Positions 1 through 8,205 of a stretch of DNA of 60,202 bases are shown here, piece by piece; within the stretch, counting starts at the first letter, position 1, and each line of letters begins with the position of its first letter. The stretch covers positions 1 to 60,202 of the forward strand of contig MGWR01000029.1 of assembly GCA_001801085.1 (NCBI GenBank). The letters are read 5' to 3'. The translations under genes were made by a program, and so were the position numbers. The DNA is from Gallionellales bacterium GWA2_60_142 (GTDB lineage: Bacteria > Pseudomonadota > Gammaproteobacteria > Burkholderiales > Gallionellaceae). The notes under the pieces are model-generated. The model made no database searches. It was not told the origin of the DNA and saw nothing but the letters and a program-made list of their open reading frames with translations.

Positions 1-2
1 CC

Positions 3-278
3 GAGGATGCGCAGCAGATGATGTCCAGCCTGCGCAAGAAAGCCGAGACGCCGGAACGCATCTACGACCTCAAGGAATCGCTCGCCGATTACCACCTTCA
101 GGGCGAGCATCAAATGCTGCAGGTCGATCCTGACCAGTTGCTCGTCGCGATCCAGGCGTACAAGAAGGCCAGGAGTTTGGAGCGTAGTTGGCTGATCGAG
201 AAGCCGAAGCCGGTGTGGATTTCAAAAAAAGAACTGGTCAGGGGCAAGACCCTGCCGGGCAGACGACGCAAGGACTGA
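3..278 (+). CDS. C-terminal fragment of an unidentified protein
   Basis: The frame is open from base 3 to a TGA ending at 278, so this is probably the tail of a gene that starts outside the window; an internal ATG at 18 could give an 86-residue product but has no ribosome binding site. The readable part is hydrophilic and basic (ends GRRRKD) with a predicted helical middle containing YDLKESLADYHLQGEH. I recognise no domain. It is followed by a palindromic repeat rather than by a terminator with a T-run. Confidence 0.45.
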   Translation, partial: EDAQQMMSSLRKKAETPERIYDLKESLADYHLQGEHQMLQVDPDQLLVAIQAYKKARSLERSWLIEKPKPVWISKKELVRGKTLPGRRRKD

Positions 279-315
279 AGCGAGTTTGCCGGCCATCAAA
301 TGGACTCATGTTTTT

Positions 316-386
316 GTGGGAGCGGCTTCAGCCGCGATAGTCGCTGTAATCAATAGCGCAGCAATCGCGGCTGAAGCCGCTCTTAC
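316..386. repeat. REP-like inverted repeat
   Basis: Two 22-base arms (316-337 and 365-386) are inverted copies with two mismatches, around GAGCGGCTTCAGCCGC. The spacer is 27 bases. A related arm with the core GCGGCTAAAGCCGC lies at 13021-13042, so this is a dispersed extragenic palindrome. It lies between the first gene fragment and dbpA and could form a transcript hairpin. Its right arm ends three bases before the first possible ATG of the dbpA frame (389), which argues that dbpA starts further downstream. Confidence 0.7.
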
Positions 387-424
387 AAATGAATTCCAAA
401 GTCGCAGTAAATAAAATGATTGCC

Positions 425-1828
425 ATGACCAATACAAACCAACCTCCTGCCGGACGCCCGTTCGGCGAACTGCCGCTGCCGGCCGCGATGCTGGCGAACC
501 TGCAACAGCTCGGCTACCTGACGATGACGCCGATACAGGCCGCCAGCCTGCCGATCACGCTGGGCGGATACGACCTGATCGCGCAGGCCAAGACCGGCAG
601 CGGCAAGACCGCGGCGTTCGGCCTGCCGCTGCTGACCAAGCTGAATCCGCGCTATTTTGCGGTGCAGGCCATGGTGCTGTGCCCCACGCGCGAGCTCGCC
701 GATCAGGTGGCGCAGGAGATACGCCGTCTCGCGCGCGCCGCCGACAATATCAAGGTCGTCACGCTGTGCGGCGGCAGCACCATGCGTCCGCAGATGGCCA
801 GCCTGGAACACGGTGCGCACATCGTCGTCGGCACGCCGGGCCGCATCATGGATCATCTCGACCGCGGCACGCTGAATCTGGAGTCGCTCAACACGCTGGT
901 GCTGGACGAGGCCGACCGCATGCTGGACATGGGCTTCTACGACCAGATCGCCTATGTGGCGCGGCATTGTCCTGCCCGTCGCCAGACGCTGCTGTTCTCG
1001 GCGACTTACCCGGATGGCGTCCTGCGGCTGGCGCGCCAGTTCATGCACAAGCCTCAGGAGGTGAAACTGGAAGAGCAGCACGACGACGGCAAGATACGCC
1101 AGCGCTTCTACGAGGTGAGTCGCGAGGGCCGCTTGCAAGCCGTCGCTGCGCTGCTGAAACACTATCGCCCGGTCAGCACGCTGGCCTTCTGCAACACCAA
1201 ACAGCAATGCCGCGACTTGCTCGACGTGTTGCAAGCGCAGGGCATCAGGGCGCTGACGCTGAACGGCGATCTGGAACAGCGCGAGCGCGACCAGGTGCTG
1301 ATCCAGTTTGCCAACCGCAGTTGCTCGGTGCTGGTCGCCACCGACGTCGCCGCGCGCGGCCTGGACATCGCCCGGCTCGAAGCGGTAATCAACGTCGATG
1401 TCACGCCCGACCCCGAGATCCATGTCCACCGCATCGGCCGCACTGGCCGTGCCGACGAAGACGGCTGGGCGCTGAGCCTGGCCAGCCCGTCCGAGATACA
1501 CCGCGTGGAGACCATCGCCAAAACGATGGGCTTCGAGCCCGAGTGGCATCAGGTAAACGAACTGGAAGGCGACGACGCTCCGCTGGTTCCTCCCATGGTC
1601 ACGCTACAGATACTCGGCGGCCGCAAGGAAAAAATCCGTCCCGGCGACGTGCTGGGCGCGCTCACCGGTGATGCCGGATATACCCGCGAGCAGGTCGGCA
1701 AGATCACTGTGACCGATTTCTCCACCTACGTCGCCGTCGCGCGCAACATCGCAAATGAGGCCGAGCGCAAATTGTCGGCGGGCAAGGTAAAGGGCAAGAC
1801 CGTGAAGGTGAGGGCGCTGGAGGAATAG
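425..1828 (+). CDS. dbpA: ATP-dependent RNA helicase DbpA
   Basis: DEAD-box helicase of the DbpA type, which acts on 23S rRNA helix 92 during large-subunit assembly. Visible motifs are the Q-motif (MTPIQ), Walker A AKTGSGKT (about residues 55-62), PTRELADQ, TPGR, DEAD (161-164), SAT and HRIGRTGR. From about residue 389 to the end is the DbpA RNA-binding domain (PPMVTLQILGGRKEKIRPGD), which separates it from RhlE/RhlB types. I start it at 425 because family members begin close to this point; ATGs at 389 and 416 are in frame but add non-conserved residues. No clear ribosome binding site helps. Expected length about 460; here 467. Confidence 0.93.
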   Translation: MTNTNQPPAGRPFGELPLPAAMLANLQQLGYLTMTPIQAASLPITLGGYDLIAQAKTGSGKTAAFGLPLLTKLNPRYFAVQAMVLCPTRELADQVAQEIRRLARAADNIKVVTLCGGSTMRPQMASLEHGAHIVVGTPGRIMDHLDRGTLNLESLNTLVLDEADRMLDMGFYDQIAYVARHCPARRQTLLFSATYPDGVLRLARQFMHKPQEVKLEEQHDDGKIRQRFYEVSREGRLQAVAALLKHYRPVSTLAFCNTKQQCRDLLDVLQAQGIRALTLNGDLEQRERDQVLIQFANRSCSVLVATDVAARGLDIARLEAVINVDVTPDPEIHVHRIGRTGRADEDGWALSLASPSEIHRVETIAKTMGFEPEWHQVNELEGDDAPLVPPMVTLQILGGRKEKIRPGDVLGALTGDAGYTREQVGKITVTDFSTYVAVARNIANEAERKLSAGKVKGKTVKVRALEE

Positions 1829-2017
1829 CCCCGATTCACAGGATGCTATCGTCAGTGCCGAGATTTAATCAAACCGGGTGAGACAAAGCGGCTGACTACG
1901 GTGAATTGACTGAAGCTCTCTCTCCACGTGACCTTCGTCCGTCCGCAGGCCACCCATGCATGGGCTTGCAGCGCCGTTCCGGAATTACGAGGGCACCTCT
2001 AATGTTTCCGTATTTGG

Positions 2018-2026
2018 TGCTATAGT
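2018..2026 (+). promoter_or_regulatory. Possible extended -10 promoter of lemA
   Basis: TGCTATAGT is an extended -10 (TGn plus TATAGT) ending 32 bases before the lemA start. No convincing -35 is present, which is tolerated by extended -10 promoters. The GAGGAG ribosome binding site at 2047-2052 lies downstream of it. Inference from sequence only. Confidence 0.35.
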
Positions 2027-2058
2027 TTTCCCGCGTGTTCAATCTTGAGGAGCCGACG

Positions 2059-2667
2059 ATGCGTTTTTTGTGGATGGTTTTGCTGACGATGCTGTTGAGC
2101 GGTTGCGGCTACAACACTTTTCAAACGACAGACGAGCAGATCAAGGCGAGTTGGGCGGAGGTGCTGAACCAGTACCAGCGCCGCGCCGATCTGATTCCCA
2201 ATCTGGTGAACACGGTGAAGGGTTTTGCGGCGCAGGAGCAGACGGTGCTGCTCGGCGTCACCGAGGCGCGGGCCAGGGTCGGCAGCATTCAGGCGACGCC
2301 GGAGCTGGTCAACGATCCGCAGGCGTTCGCCAACTTCCAGGCCGCTCAGGGGCAACTGACCTCGGCCCTGAGCCGCTTGTTGGTGGTGTCGGAGAACTAT
2401 CCGCAACTGAAGTCTGATGCGAACTTCCGTGACTTGCAGGCACAGCTCGAAGGCACCGAGAACCGCATTACCGTGGCGCGCAAGCGTTACATCAAGGCGG
2501 TGCAGGAATACAACGTCGCGGTGCGTTCCTTCCCGACCAACCTGACGGCGATGCTGTTCGGGTATGCGGTCAAGCCTTCGTTCACTGTGGAGAACGAGAA
2601 GGCGATCTCGGCTCCGCCTGCGGTGGACTTCTCCGTACCTCAGCCCGCCGCTGTACCGGCGAAGTAA
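2059..2667 (+). CDS. lemA: LemA family lipoprotein
   Basis: LemA-family protein, 202 residues, role not defined in bacteria. The N-terminus is a lipoprotein signal with lipobox LLSGC, so the mature protein is predicted to be lipid-anchored. After it comes the typical LemA helical region (WAEVLNQYQRRADLIPNLVNTVKGF, split here by family-conserved Asn and Arg residues) and a short Pro/Ala tail. Start chosen at the ATG preceded by GAGGAG; an upstream GTG at 2035 is in frame but lies before this site. The next gene begins directly after its stop, and LemA plus TPM genes form a common pairing. Confidence 0.9.
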   Translation: MRFLWMVLLTMLLSGCGYNTFQTTDEQIKASWAEVLNQYQRRADLIPNLVNTVKGFAAQEQTVLLGVTEARARVGSIQATPELVNDPQAFANFQAAQGQLTSALSRLLVVSENYPQLKSDANFRDLQAQLEGTENRITVARKRYIKAVQEYNVAVRSFPTNLTAMLFGYAVKPSFTVENEKAISAPPAVDFSVPQPAAVPAK

Positions 2668-3501
2668 ATGAACATCCTGGCGCGAGTCTTTCTGCTTGCG
2701 CTGCTGCTGGCCGGGGTGGCGCAGGCGGAAGTTGCCGTCCCGGCGCTGTCCGCTCGCGTCACCGATCTCACTTCCACGCTGGACGCGCAACAGGCCCAGT
2801 CTCTTGAATCCAAGCTTGCCGCATTCGAGGCGAAGAAAGGTGCGCAGATCGCGGTGCTGCTCCTGCCGACTACCCAGCCCGAGACCATAGAGCAATACGG
2901 CATACGCGTCGCCGAAAGCTGGCGACTCGGGCGCAAGGGCGTGGACGACGGCGTGCTGCTGCTGGTCGCGAAAGAGGATCGCGCGATGCGCATCGAGGTC
3001 GGCTACGGGCTGGAAGGCGCGCTGAACGACGCCACCGCGAAGCGCATCGTCGCCGAGATCATCACGCCGTTCTTCAAACGCGGCGAGTTCTATCAGGGGA
3101 TAGACGCAGGCACCGCGGCAATCATCAATGTGGTCGAGGGCGAGCCGTTGCCCGAGCCGCAGCGCGGCACGTCAGGCGACAAGGGCGATATCGAGTCGCT
3201 GCTGTTCATAGCCTTCGGTGCGGTGGTGGTCGTCGGCGGCATACTGCGCTCTTTGCTCGGCCGCCTTCCCGCGGCGCTGCTGACCGGCGGCGGGCTGGGG
3301 CTGGTGGCCTGGCTGACGGCAGTCCCGTTAATGATGGCGCTGCTGGCCGGGGCGATGGCCTTCGTGTTCGTCTTGCTGGGCGGTATGCGCCACGGCTTCG
3401 GCGGCATGGGCGGCGGAGGCGGTCGTGGCGGGTTTGGAGGAGGCGGCTTCGGCGGCGGGGGCGGAGGCTTCGGTGGCGGCGGAGCGTCTGGACGGTGGTA
3501 G
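2668..3501 (+). CDS. TPM-domain (YgcG-like) membrane protein
   Basis: The ATG follows the lemA stop with no gap. Residues 1-20 form a signal peptide ending AQA. Residues of about 30-155 are a TPM/Psb32 domain (KKGAQIAVLLLPTTQPETIE, SWRLGRKGVDDGVLLLVAK), next come two hydrophobic segments (about 180-245), and the protein ends in a Gly-rich tail (GGGGRGGFGGGGF). This arrangement is typical of YgcG-like proteins paired with LemA; the function is unknown and is thought to concern the cell envelope. The Gly-rich end is repetitive at DNA level. Confidence 0.85.
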   Translation: MNILARVFLLALLLAGVAQAEVAVPALSARVTDLTSTLDAQQAQSLESKLAAFEAKKGAQIAVLLLPTTQPETIEQYGIRVAESWRLGRKGVDDGVLLLVAKEDRAMRIEVGYGLEGALNDATAKRIVAEIITPFFKRGEFYQGIDAGTAAIINVVEGEPLPEPQRGTSGDKGDIESLLFIAFGAVVVVGGILRSLLGRLPAALLTGGGLGLVAWLTAVPLMMALLAGAMAFVFVLLGGMRHGFGGMGGGGGRGGFGGGGFGGGGGGFGGGGASGRW

Positions 3502-3511
3502 GGGTAATGAT

Positions 3512-4009
3512 ATGAACTTGAAACGCATCATGCGGCATCTGGCTAGCGGACGCGCGAACGTGCATCGCGTGCTGCCGCCGCGAGCGCTGGAGACGATAGA
3601 GCGCGCGATCGCCGCGACCGAGATGCAGCACGACGGGCAGATACGCTTCGCGGTCGAGGCCGCGCTGGACTGGCAGCCGCTGCTGGCCGGGCAGACTGCG
3701 CGCGAACGCGCCGTCGAGGTGTTCTCCGAACTGCGCGTGTGGGACACCGAGTACAACAACGGTGTGCTGATCTACCTGTTACTGGCCGACCGCGACGTGG
3801 AGATCGTAGCCGACCGGGGCATCTACGCGAAGCTTGGCCAGCCGGTCTGGGAAGAAATCTGCAAGGAAATGGAATCGGAGTTCCGCGAGGGTCGCTTCGA
3901 GGCCGGCGTACTGGCTGGCGTGCGTGCGGTCGGCGACCATTTGATCGTACATTTCCCGCCGCGCAACGATAAGCCCAACGAGATACCGGACAGCCCGGTG
4001 GTGTTGTAG
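3512..4009 (+). CDS. Second TPM-domain protein
   Basis: 165 residues without signal peptide. A TPM-like domain covers most of the protein (DGQIRFAVEAALDWQPLL, VFSELRVWDTEYNNGVLIYLLLADRDVEI, GVRAVGDHL). Start set at the ATG 10 bases after the previous stop, with GGGG upstream; a longer frame from 3425 lies inside the previous gene and is not credible. It completes a lemA-TPM-TPM operon, an arrangement common in proteobacteria. Function not established. Confidence 0.82.
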   Translation: MNLKRIMRHLASGRANVHRVLPPRALETIERAIAATEMQHDGQIRFAVEAALDWQPLLAGQTARERAVEVFSELRVWDTEYNNGVLIYLLLADRDVEIVADRGIYAKLGQPVWEEICKEMESEFREGRFEAGVLAGVRAVGDHLIVHFPPRNDKPNEIPDSPVVL

Positions 4010-4039
4010 CAGTTCGATTCCTGGGTTACTGAGGATCAG

Positions 4040-5155
4040 ATGAAAATCGGCATACCGAAAGAGATCAAGACCAACGAGAACCGCGTGTCGATGGTGCCGG
4101 CGGGGGTGGAGGCGCTGGTGTCGGCCGGGCACGATGTCGTCGTCGAGAGCGGCGCGGGACTGGGCAGCGGCTTTGCCGATGAGCAATACGCAGCGGCCGG
4201 CGCACAGATCGCGGCCGATGCCGAGACGGTATGGGCGGCTGCCGACCTGATTGTGAAGGTCAAGGAGCCGATCGCGCCGGAATGGCCGCGCATCCGTCCC
4301 GGCCAGGTGATCTTCACCTATTTTCATTTCGCGGCCAGCGAGGCGCTGACCCGCGCGCATCTGGCTTCCGGCGCGGTGTGCATCGCCTACGAGACGGTCG
4401 AGCTGCCGTCGGGCGAGTTGCCGCTGCTGACGCCGATGTCGGAAGTGGCCGGGCGCATGGCGGTGCAGGAGGGCGCGAAGTATCTGGAAAAGCTGTACGG
4501 CGGGCGCGGCATCCTGCTCGGCGGCGTGCCGGGTGTGCCGCCGGCGAAGGTGGTGATCCTTGGCGGCGGCATGGTCGGCGTGAATGCGGCGAAGATGGCC
4601 GCGGGACTGGGGGCGAGCGTAGTCATCCTCGATGTGTCGCTGGAGCGGCTGCGCCATCTGAGCGACGTGATGCCGGCGAACGTGCAATTGATCTTCTCGA
4701 ACCACCACAACCTGCTGGAGCAGATCGCCGGCGCCGATCTGGTGATAGGCGCGGTGCTGATCCCCGGCGCGGTAGCACCCCGGCTGATCCGCCGTGTAGA
4801 CCTGAAGACGATGCGGCAGGGCGCGGTGATCGTCGATGTCGCGATCGACCAGGGCGGCTGCGTCGAGACGATGTATCCGACCACGCACGAGAACCCGACC
4901 TTCGTCGTCGACGGCGTGATCCACTACGGCGTGGCAAACATGCCCGGCGGCGTGCCGACCACCTCGACGCTGGCGCTGACCAACGCGACCCTGCCCTATG
5001 TGCTGCAGCTGGCGAACAGGGGATGGCGGCAGGCGCTGCAGGAATCTCCCGCATTGCTGAAGGGGCTTAATATCGCCGGCGGCAGGGTGATACACCGCAA
5101 GGTCGCCGAGGCGTTCGGGCTAGACTGCCACCTGGCCGAATCGGCGCTCGGTTGA
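4040..5155 (+). CDS. ald: Alanine dehydrogenase
   Basis: NAD-dependent oxidative deamination of L-alanine to pyruvate and ammonium, or the reverse. The N-terminus MKIGIPKEIKTNENRV is diagnostic. K75 (in KVKEP) and H96 (in YFHF) fit the catalytic Lys/His pair of the family. The NAD-binding Rossmann loop is GGGMVGVNAAKMAAG (about residues 174-188), and DQGGCVET follows near 273. Length 371 matches the family. A GAGGA-like site precedes the ATG. It is spaced 30 bases from the TPM gene and may or may not share its transcript. Confidence 0.95.
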   Translation: MKIGIPKEIKTNENRVSMVPAGVEALVSAGHDVVVESGAGLGSGFADEQYAAAGAQIAADAETVWAAADLIVKVKEPIAPEWPRIRPGQVIFTYFHFAASEALTRAHLASGAVCIAYETVELPSGELPLLTPMSEVAGRMAVQEGAKYLEKLYGGRGILLGGVPGVPPAKVVILGGGMVGVNAAKMAAGLGASVVILDVSLERLRHLSDVMPANVQLIFSNHHNLLEQIAGADLVIGAVLIPGAVAPRLIRRVDLKTMRQGAVIVDVAIDQGGCVETMYPTTHENPTFVVDGVIHYGVANMPGGVPTTSTLALTNATLPYVLQLANRGWRQALQESPALLKGLNIAGGRVIHRKVAEAFGLDCHLAESALG

Positions 5156-5201
5156 ATTGGTGCTTTCGATTGAATGTCGGGCGATGCACTCCGAAAGCGG
5201 C

Positions 5202-5228
5202 TTGCCGTTCCCGAAATCTTTGTACAAT
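5202..5228 (+). promoter_or_regulatory. Possible promoter of the HDOD gene
   Basis: TTGCCG (5202-5207), 15-base spacer, TACAAT (5223-5228). The spacer is short, so the call is weak. If real, transcription would begin at about 5235, right at the ATG used for the HDOD gene, giving a nearly leaderless mRNA; no ribosome binding site is visible there. Confidence 0.3.
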
Positions 5229-5235
5229 GCACGGC

Positions 5236-6111
5236 ATGTTTGATATTCCCAACGATCTGGCCCCGAAGCTCGCTTCTGCGGTCGAAAGCATGCCGGCGTT
5301 CCCGAAGAGCGTACAACGCATACTGGAGTTGTCGCGCGACATCAATTGCCCGCCCAAGGAGTTGGTGGAAGTCATCGAGAAGGATCCGGTGATGACCATG
5401 AAGCTGTTGCGCGTGCTGAATTCGGCTTATTACAGCTTCCCCAAGAAAATCACTTCGGTCAACCAGGCCGTGGTCTATCTCGGCCTGAACACCGTCAAGA
5501 ACATGGCGCTGTCGTTCGCGGCGATAGGCACGCTGCCGCAGGATAATGCGGCTGGGTTCGATATGCAGCGCTACCTGCTGCATTCGCTGACCACCGCCGC
5601 GCTGGCGCGGCTGCTGGCGCAGCGGTTTAATGTGACCGGAGCCGAACCGACCGATTGCTATATCGCCGGGTTGCTGCACGATTTCGGCAAAGTGGTGTTC
5701 GCGCAATTCATGCCCGAGGAGTTCAAGCTTGCGCTGGAGAAGAGCATGGAGGAGTCCATCCCACTGTATCTGGCGGAGCGGATGATGATCGGCACGGATC
5801 ACATGGTGGTTGGTGCGATGCTGGTAGATAAATGGCAATTCCCGAGCGACATCTCGTCGCTTATCCTCAACCATCACTCGGCGGCCGAGAACCACTCCGG
5901 GGTGGCGGCATGCCTGTTCGCCGCGAACCAGATCAGCAGGCGGCTCGGCTTTGCGGGCCCCGGATATCACGAGGCCGACGAGTTGCCGCCGGCGCTGGTC
6001 GATCTGTTCGGCGGTGATCTGGACGAGGTGATCGAGAGTCTGGGCGATATCTCCAAACTCATGGAAGAAGCGCAGGTCTATGCCCAGGCCAGCAAGGAGA
6101 GCAGTGCATGA
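5236..6111 (+). CDS. HDOD-domain signalling protein
   Basis: 291 residues made almost entirely of an HDOD domain: MPAFPKSVQRILELSRD, a VIEKDPVMTMKLLRVLNSAYY helix region, and YIAGLLHDFGKVVFAQ, which keeps the HD-like LLHDFGK. HDOD proteins are mostly non-catalytic relatives of HD hydrolases that act in signalling. An ATG at 5227 is also in frame but overlaps a possible -10 box. The stop overlaps the next start (ATGA, 6108-6111), so it is translationally coupled to the metallo-beta-lactamase-fold gene. Confidence 0.85.
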   Translation: MFDIPNDLAPKLASAVESMPAFPKSVQRILELSRDINCPPKELVEVIEKDPVMTMKLLRVLNSAYYSFPKKITSVNQAVVYLGLNTVKNMALSFAAIGTLPQDNAAGFDMQRYLLHSLTTAALARLLAQRFNVTGAEPTDCYIAGLLHDFGKVVFAQFMPEEFKLALEKSMEESIPLYLAERMMIGTDHMVVGAMLVDKWQFPSDISSLILNHHSAAENHSGVAACLFAANQISRRLGFAGPGYHEADELPPALVDLFGGDLDEVIESLGDISKLMEEAQVYAQASKESSA

Positions 6112-6995
6112 AAGTGAAATTCTGGGGGGTGCGCGGTTCCATTTCCGCTCCGGGGCCGGACACGGTGCGTTACGGCGGCAATACGACCTGCATCGAGGTG
6201 CGCACCGCGGAGGATGATCTGATCGTACTGGACGGCGGCACGGGCATATTTCCCCTCGCGCAGTCGCTGCTGAAGTCCTTGCCGGTGACGGCGCATATCT
6301 TCATTACGCACAGTCATTGGGACCACATCCAGGGGTTGCCGTTCTTCCTCCCGATTTTCATCCCGGGCAACAAGATATTCCTGTACGCGGCGTTCGATCC
6401 GATCACCGGAGCGGGGCCGGAGCGCATCATGAACGTGCAGATGCAATACAGCTTCTTTCCGGTACGCGAGGCGGAGATGAAATCTCGCATCGAATACGTC
6501 GTCGCGATGCCGCACGAGACGATCTCCGTGGGCGAGGCGAGGGTGACGCCGTTCATGCTCAACCATCCGGTGGTCAATCTCGGCTATCGCGTGGAGAGCA
6601 ACGGAAAATCGCTGTTCTTTACCGGAGACCATGAGCCTTATGCCAATATCTATGCGCCCGGCGATGAGGGCCACGAAGAATATTCGCGGCTGATCAAGGA
6701 GCAGCATGCGTCCCTCGTCGAGGCGGTGCGCGGCGTGGATGTGCTGATCTCCGACAGCGCCTACACCGTCGAGGAATTTCCGGCGAAGAAGGGATGGGGG
6801 CACGGCACGTTCGATGGCAGCATCGAGCTGGCGATTGCCGCCGGCGTGAAGGTGCTGTATTGCACCCACCACGAGCCGACCCGCTCCGACGACGATCTGG
6901 AGCGCGCATTCGCCGCCGCGCTGGAACGCTATTCCGGCTTGCTCAACGGCTTGGATGTCCGTCTGGCGCGGGAAGGCGAAGAACTGGAGTTTTAG
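6108..6995 (+). CDS. Metallo-beta-lactamase-fold hydrolase
   Basis: 295 residues. Starts MKVKFWGVRGSI, typical of the PhnP/cAMP-phosphodiesterase-like branch. The metal-binding HxHxDH motif is HSHWDH (H68, H70, D72, H73), further ligands are likely in LNHPVVNLGYR (H), FTGDHEPY (D/H) and CTHHEP near the C-terminus. The substrate cannot be told from sequence; a phosphodiester is possible. It overlaps the HDOD gene by 4 bases, so the two products are probably made together. The following gene is convergent. Confidence 0.82.
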   Translation: MKVKFWGVRGSISAPGPDTVRYGGNTTCIEVRTAEDDLIVLDGGTGIFPLAQSLLKSLPVTAHIFITHSHWDHIQGLPFFLPIFIPGNKIFLYAAFDPITGAGPERIMNVQMQYSFFPVREAEMKSRIEYVVAMPHETISVGEARVTPFMLNHPVVNLGYRVESNGKSLFFTGDHEPYANIYAPGDEGHEEYSRLIKEQHASLVEAVRGVDVLISDSAYTVEEFPAKKGWGHGTFDGSIELAIAAGVKVLYCTHHEPTRSDDDLERAFAAALERYSGLLNGLDVRLAREGEELEF

Positions 6996-7035
6996 GTTGA
7001 CAGCCTTGCGGGCCGACTGGTGCGGACGGCCTTGC

Positions 7036-8202
7036 TCAGTTCCGGGCGTCTGCCGGACAATCGACCATGAGCAAGGTGATGTCGTCAAAGGCATGTCTTT
7101 GGCCGAGATGGCCGTTTAGCGCCGTGCGCAAACTTTCATAGCGTTCATTGGCCGGGGTTTGCTTGATAACCTCTTTGATACGCCTGCCGCCGAACGCTTC
7201 TCCGTTCTCGTTTTCGGCCTCCGGCATGCCGTCGGAATAGACGACCAGTTGGCTCTGTTCGCTCCATTGGAACATTTCCGTCTGTGCGGTGAACGTACGG
7301 TCGAGTATTCCCAGCGGCAAGTTAACCGAATCGAACGAGTGGATGATGTCGCCATCCCGGCCGACCAGCAGTGCCGCCGGAATGCCGCCGTTCCAGACTT
7401 CGATCACGCGATTTCGGCTGTCGATGCAGGCAATCAGCGCGGCGACGTAGCGATCGACCGGGGATTGCTCTTTGACCGCCCAGTTCATTTCCTCGACGAT
7501 CAGGGACACCGGCAGGTTTTTCTCCACCATGCGGTAGAAAATGTGGTTTACCGGGAGCAGGTTGAGTGCGGCGGGCAGGCCGTGTCCGGTCGAATCGGCC
7601 AGCATCACGTAGAGCCGTCCGCCTTGTGTGCGAGAAACCGCGATCAGGTCGCCGCCGATGACGTCGGTGGGTTGCAGCCAGTACTGGATCTGCGGGTCGG
7701 CCATGCGCTCCGGCCTCATCATGCGCAGCATCAGGTCGGCGACCAGTCTGCGCTCGTCCTCCGCCGCCTGATGATAGGCCTCAAGTTGCGCCTTGCTGGC
7801 AACAAAGGCGCGAGTGTTGGACAGGATGTCAGCCTGCTTGATGAGTGCCGCCTGAAGCTTTTCCAGGCTCACCGGCTTGAGCACATACTCGTCTATGCCG
7901 ATTTCGATCGCGCGCACCAGATAGTCCGCATCGTTGAATGCCGTGGTCAGGATAATCGGGATAGCCGGGTTGCCTGCCTTGATCGTCGTGGCCAATTCCA
8001 GCCCATCCATTTCCGGCATCAGAATGTCGCTGACGATCAAGTCCGGTCGTTGGGCATGGTATAGCTCCAGGGCCTCACGACCGTTTTCGGCCAATATCAG
8101 ACGGGCGCATCGATGGGACAGGAAGTGCGCAATCTGCTCGCGAATACTCTCGTCGTCTTCGGCATAAAGGACGACCAGTTCGGACAAATGATTATTGGCC
8201 AT
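7036..8202 (-). CDS. Response regulator with SpoIIE-type PP2C phosphatase output
   Basis: 388 residues. The N-terminal receiver domain has the acidic EDD pocket near residue 15, phospho-acceptor D59 (LIVSDILMPEMDG) and K109 (YVLKPV). A linker helix is followed by an RsbU/SpoIIE-like PP2C domain with GGDLIAV, MLADSTGHGLPAAL and VVYSDGMPEAEN, whose Asp residues would bind metal. Such proteins usually dephosphorylate a protein such as an anti-sigma-factor antagonist; no partner is encoded nearby. It is 3 bases downstream of the kinase gene, which fits a two-component pair. Confidence 0.9.
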   Translation of the reverse strand: MANNHLSELVVLYAEDDESIREQIAHFLSHRCARLILAENGREALELYHAQRPDLIVSDILMPEMDGLELATTIKAGNPAIPIILTTAFNDADYLVRAIEIGIDEYVLKPVSLEKLQAALIKQADILSNTRAFVASKAQLEAYHQAAEDERRLVADLMLRMMRPERMADPQIQYWLQPTDVIGGDLIAVSRTQGGRLYVMLADSTGHGLPAALNLLPVNHIFYRMVEKNLPVSLIVEEMNWAVKEQSPVDRYVAALIACIDSRNRVIEVWNGGIPAALLVGRDGDIIHSFDSVNLPLGILDRTFTAQTEMFQWSEQSQLVVYSDGMPEAENENGEAFGGRRIKEVIKQTPANERYESLRTALNGHLGQRHAFDDITLLMVDCPADARN

Positions 8203-8205
8203 GGG

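Noticed and set aside
383-1549. Long open frame antisense to dbpA (388 codons)
   Set aside because: High-GC shadow; no ribosome binding site and no family pattern, and the sense strand is a clear helicase.
1953-1964. CCCATGCATGGG palindrome upstream of lemA
   Set aside because: Short, single occurrence, no nearby promoter link; could be chance.
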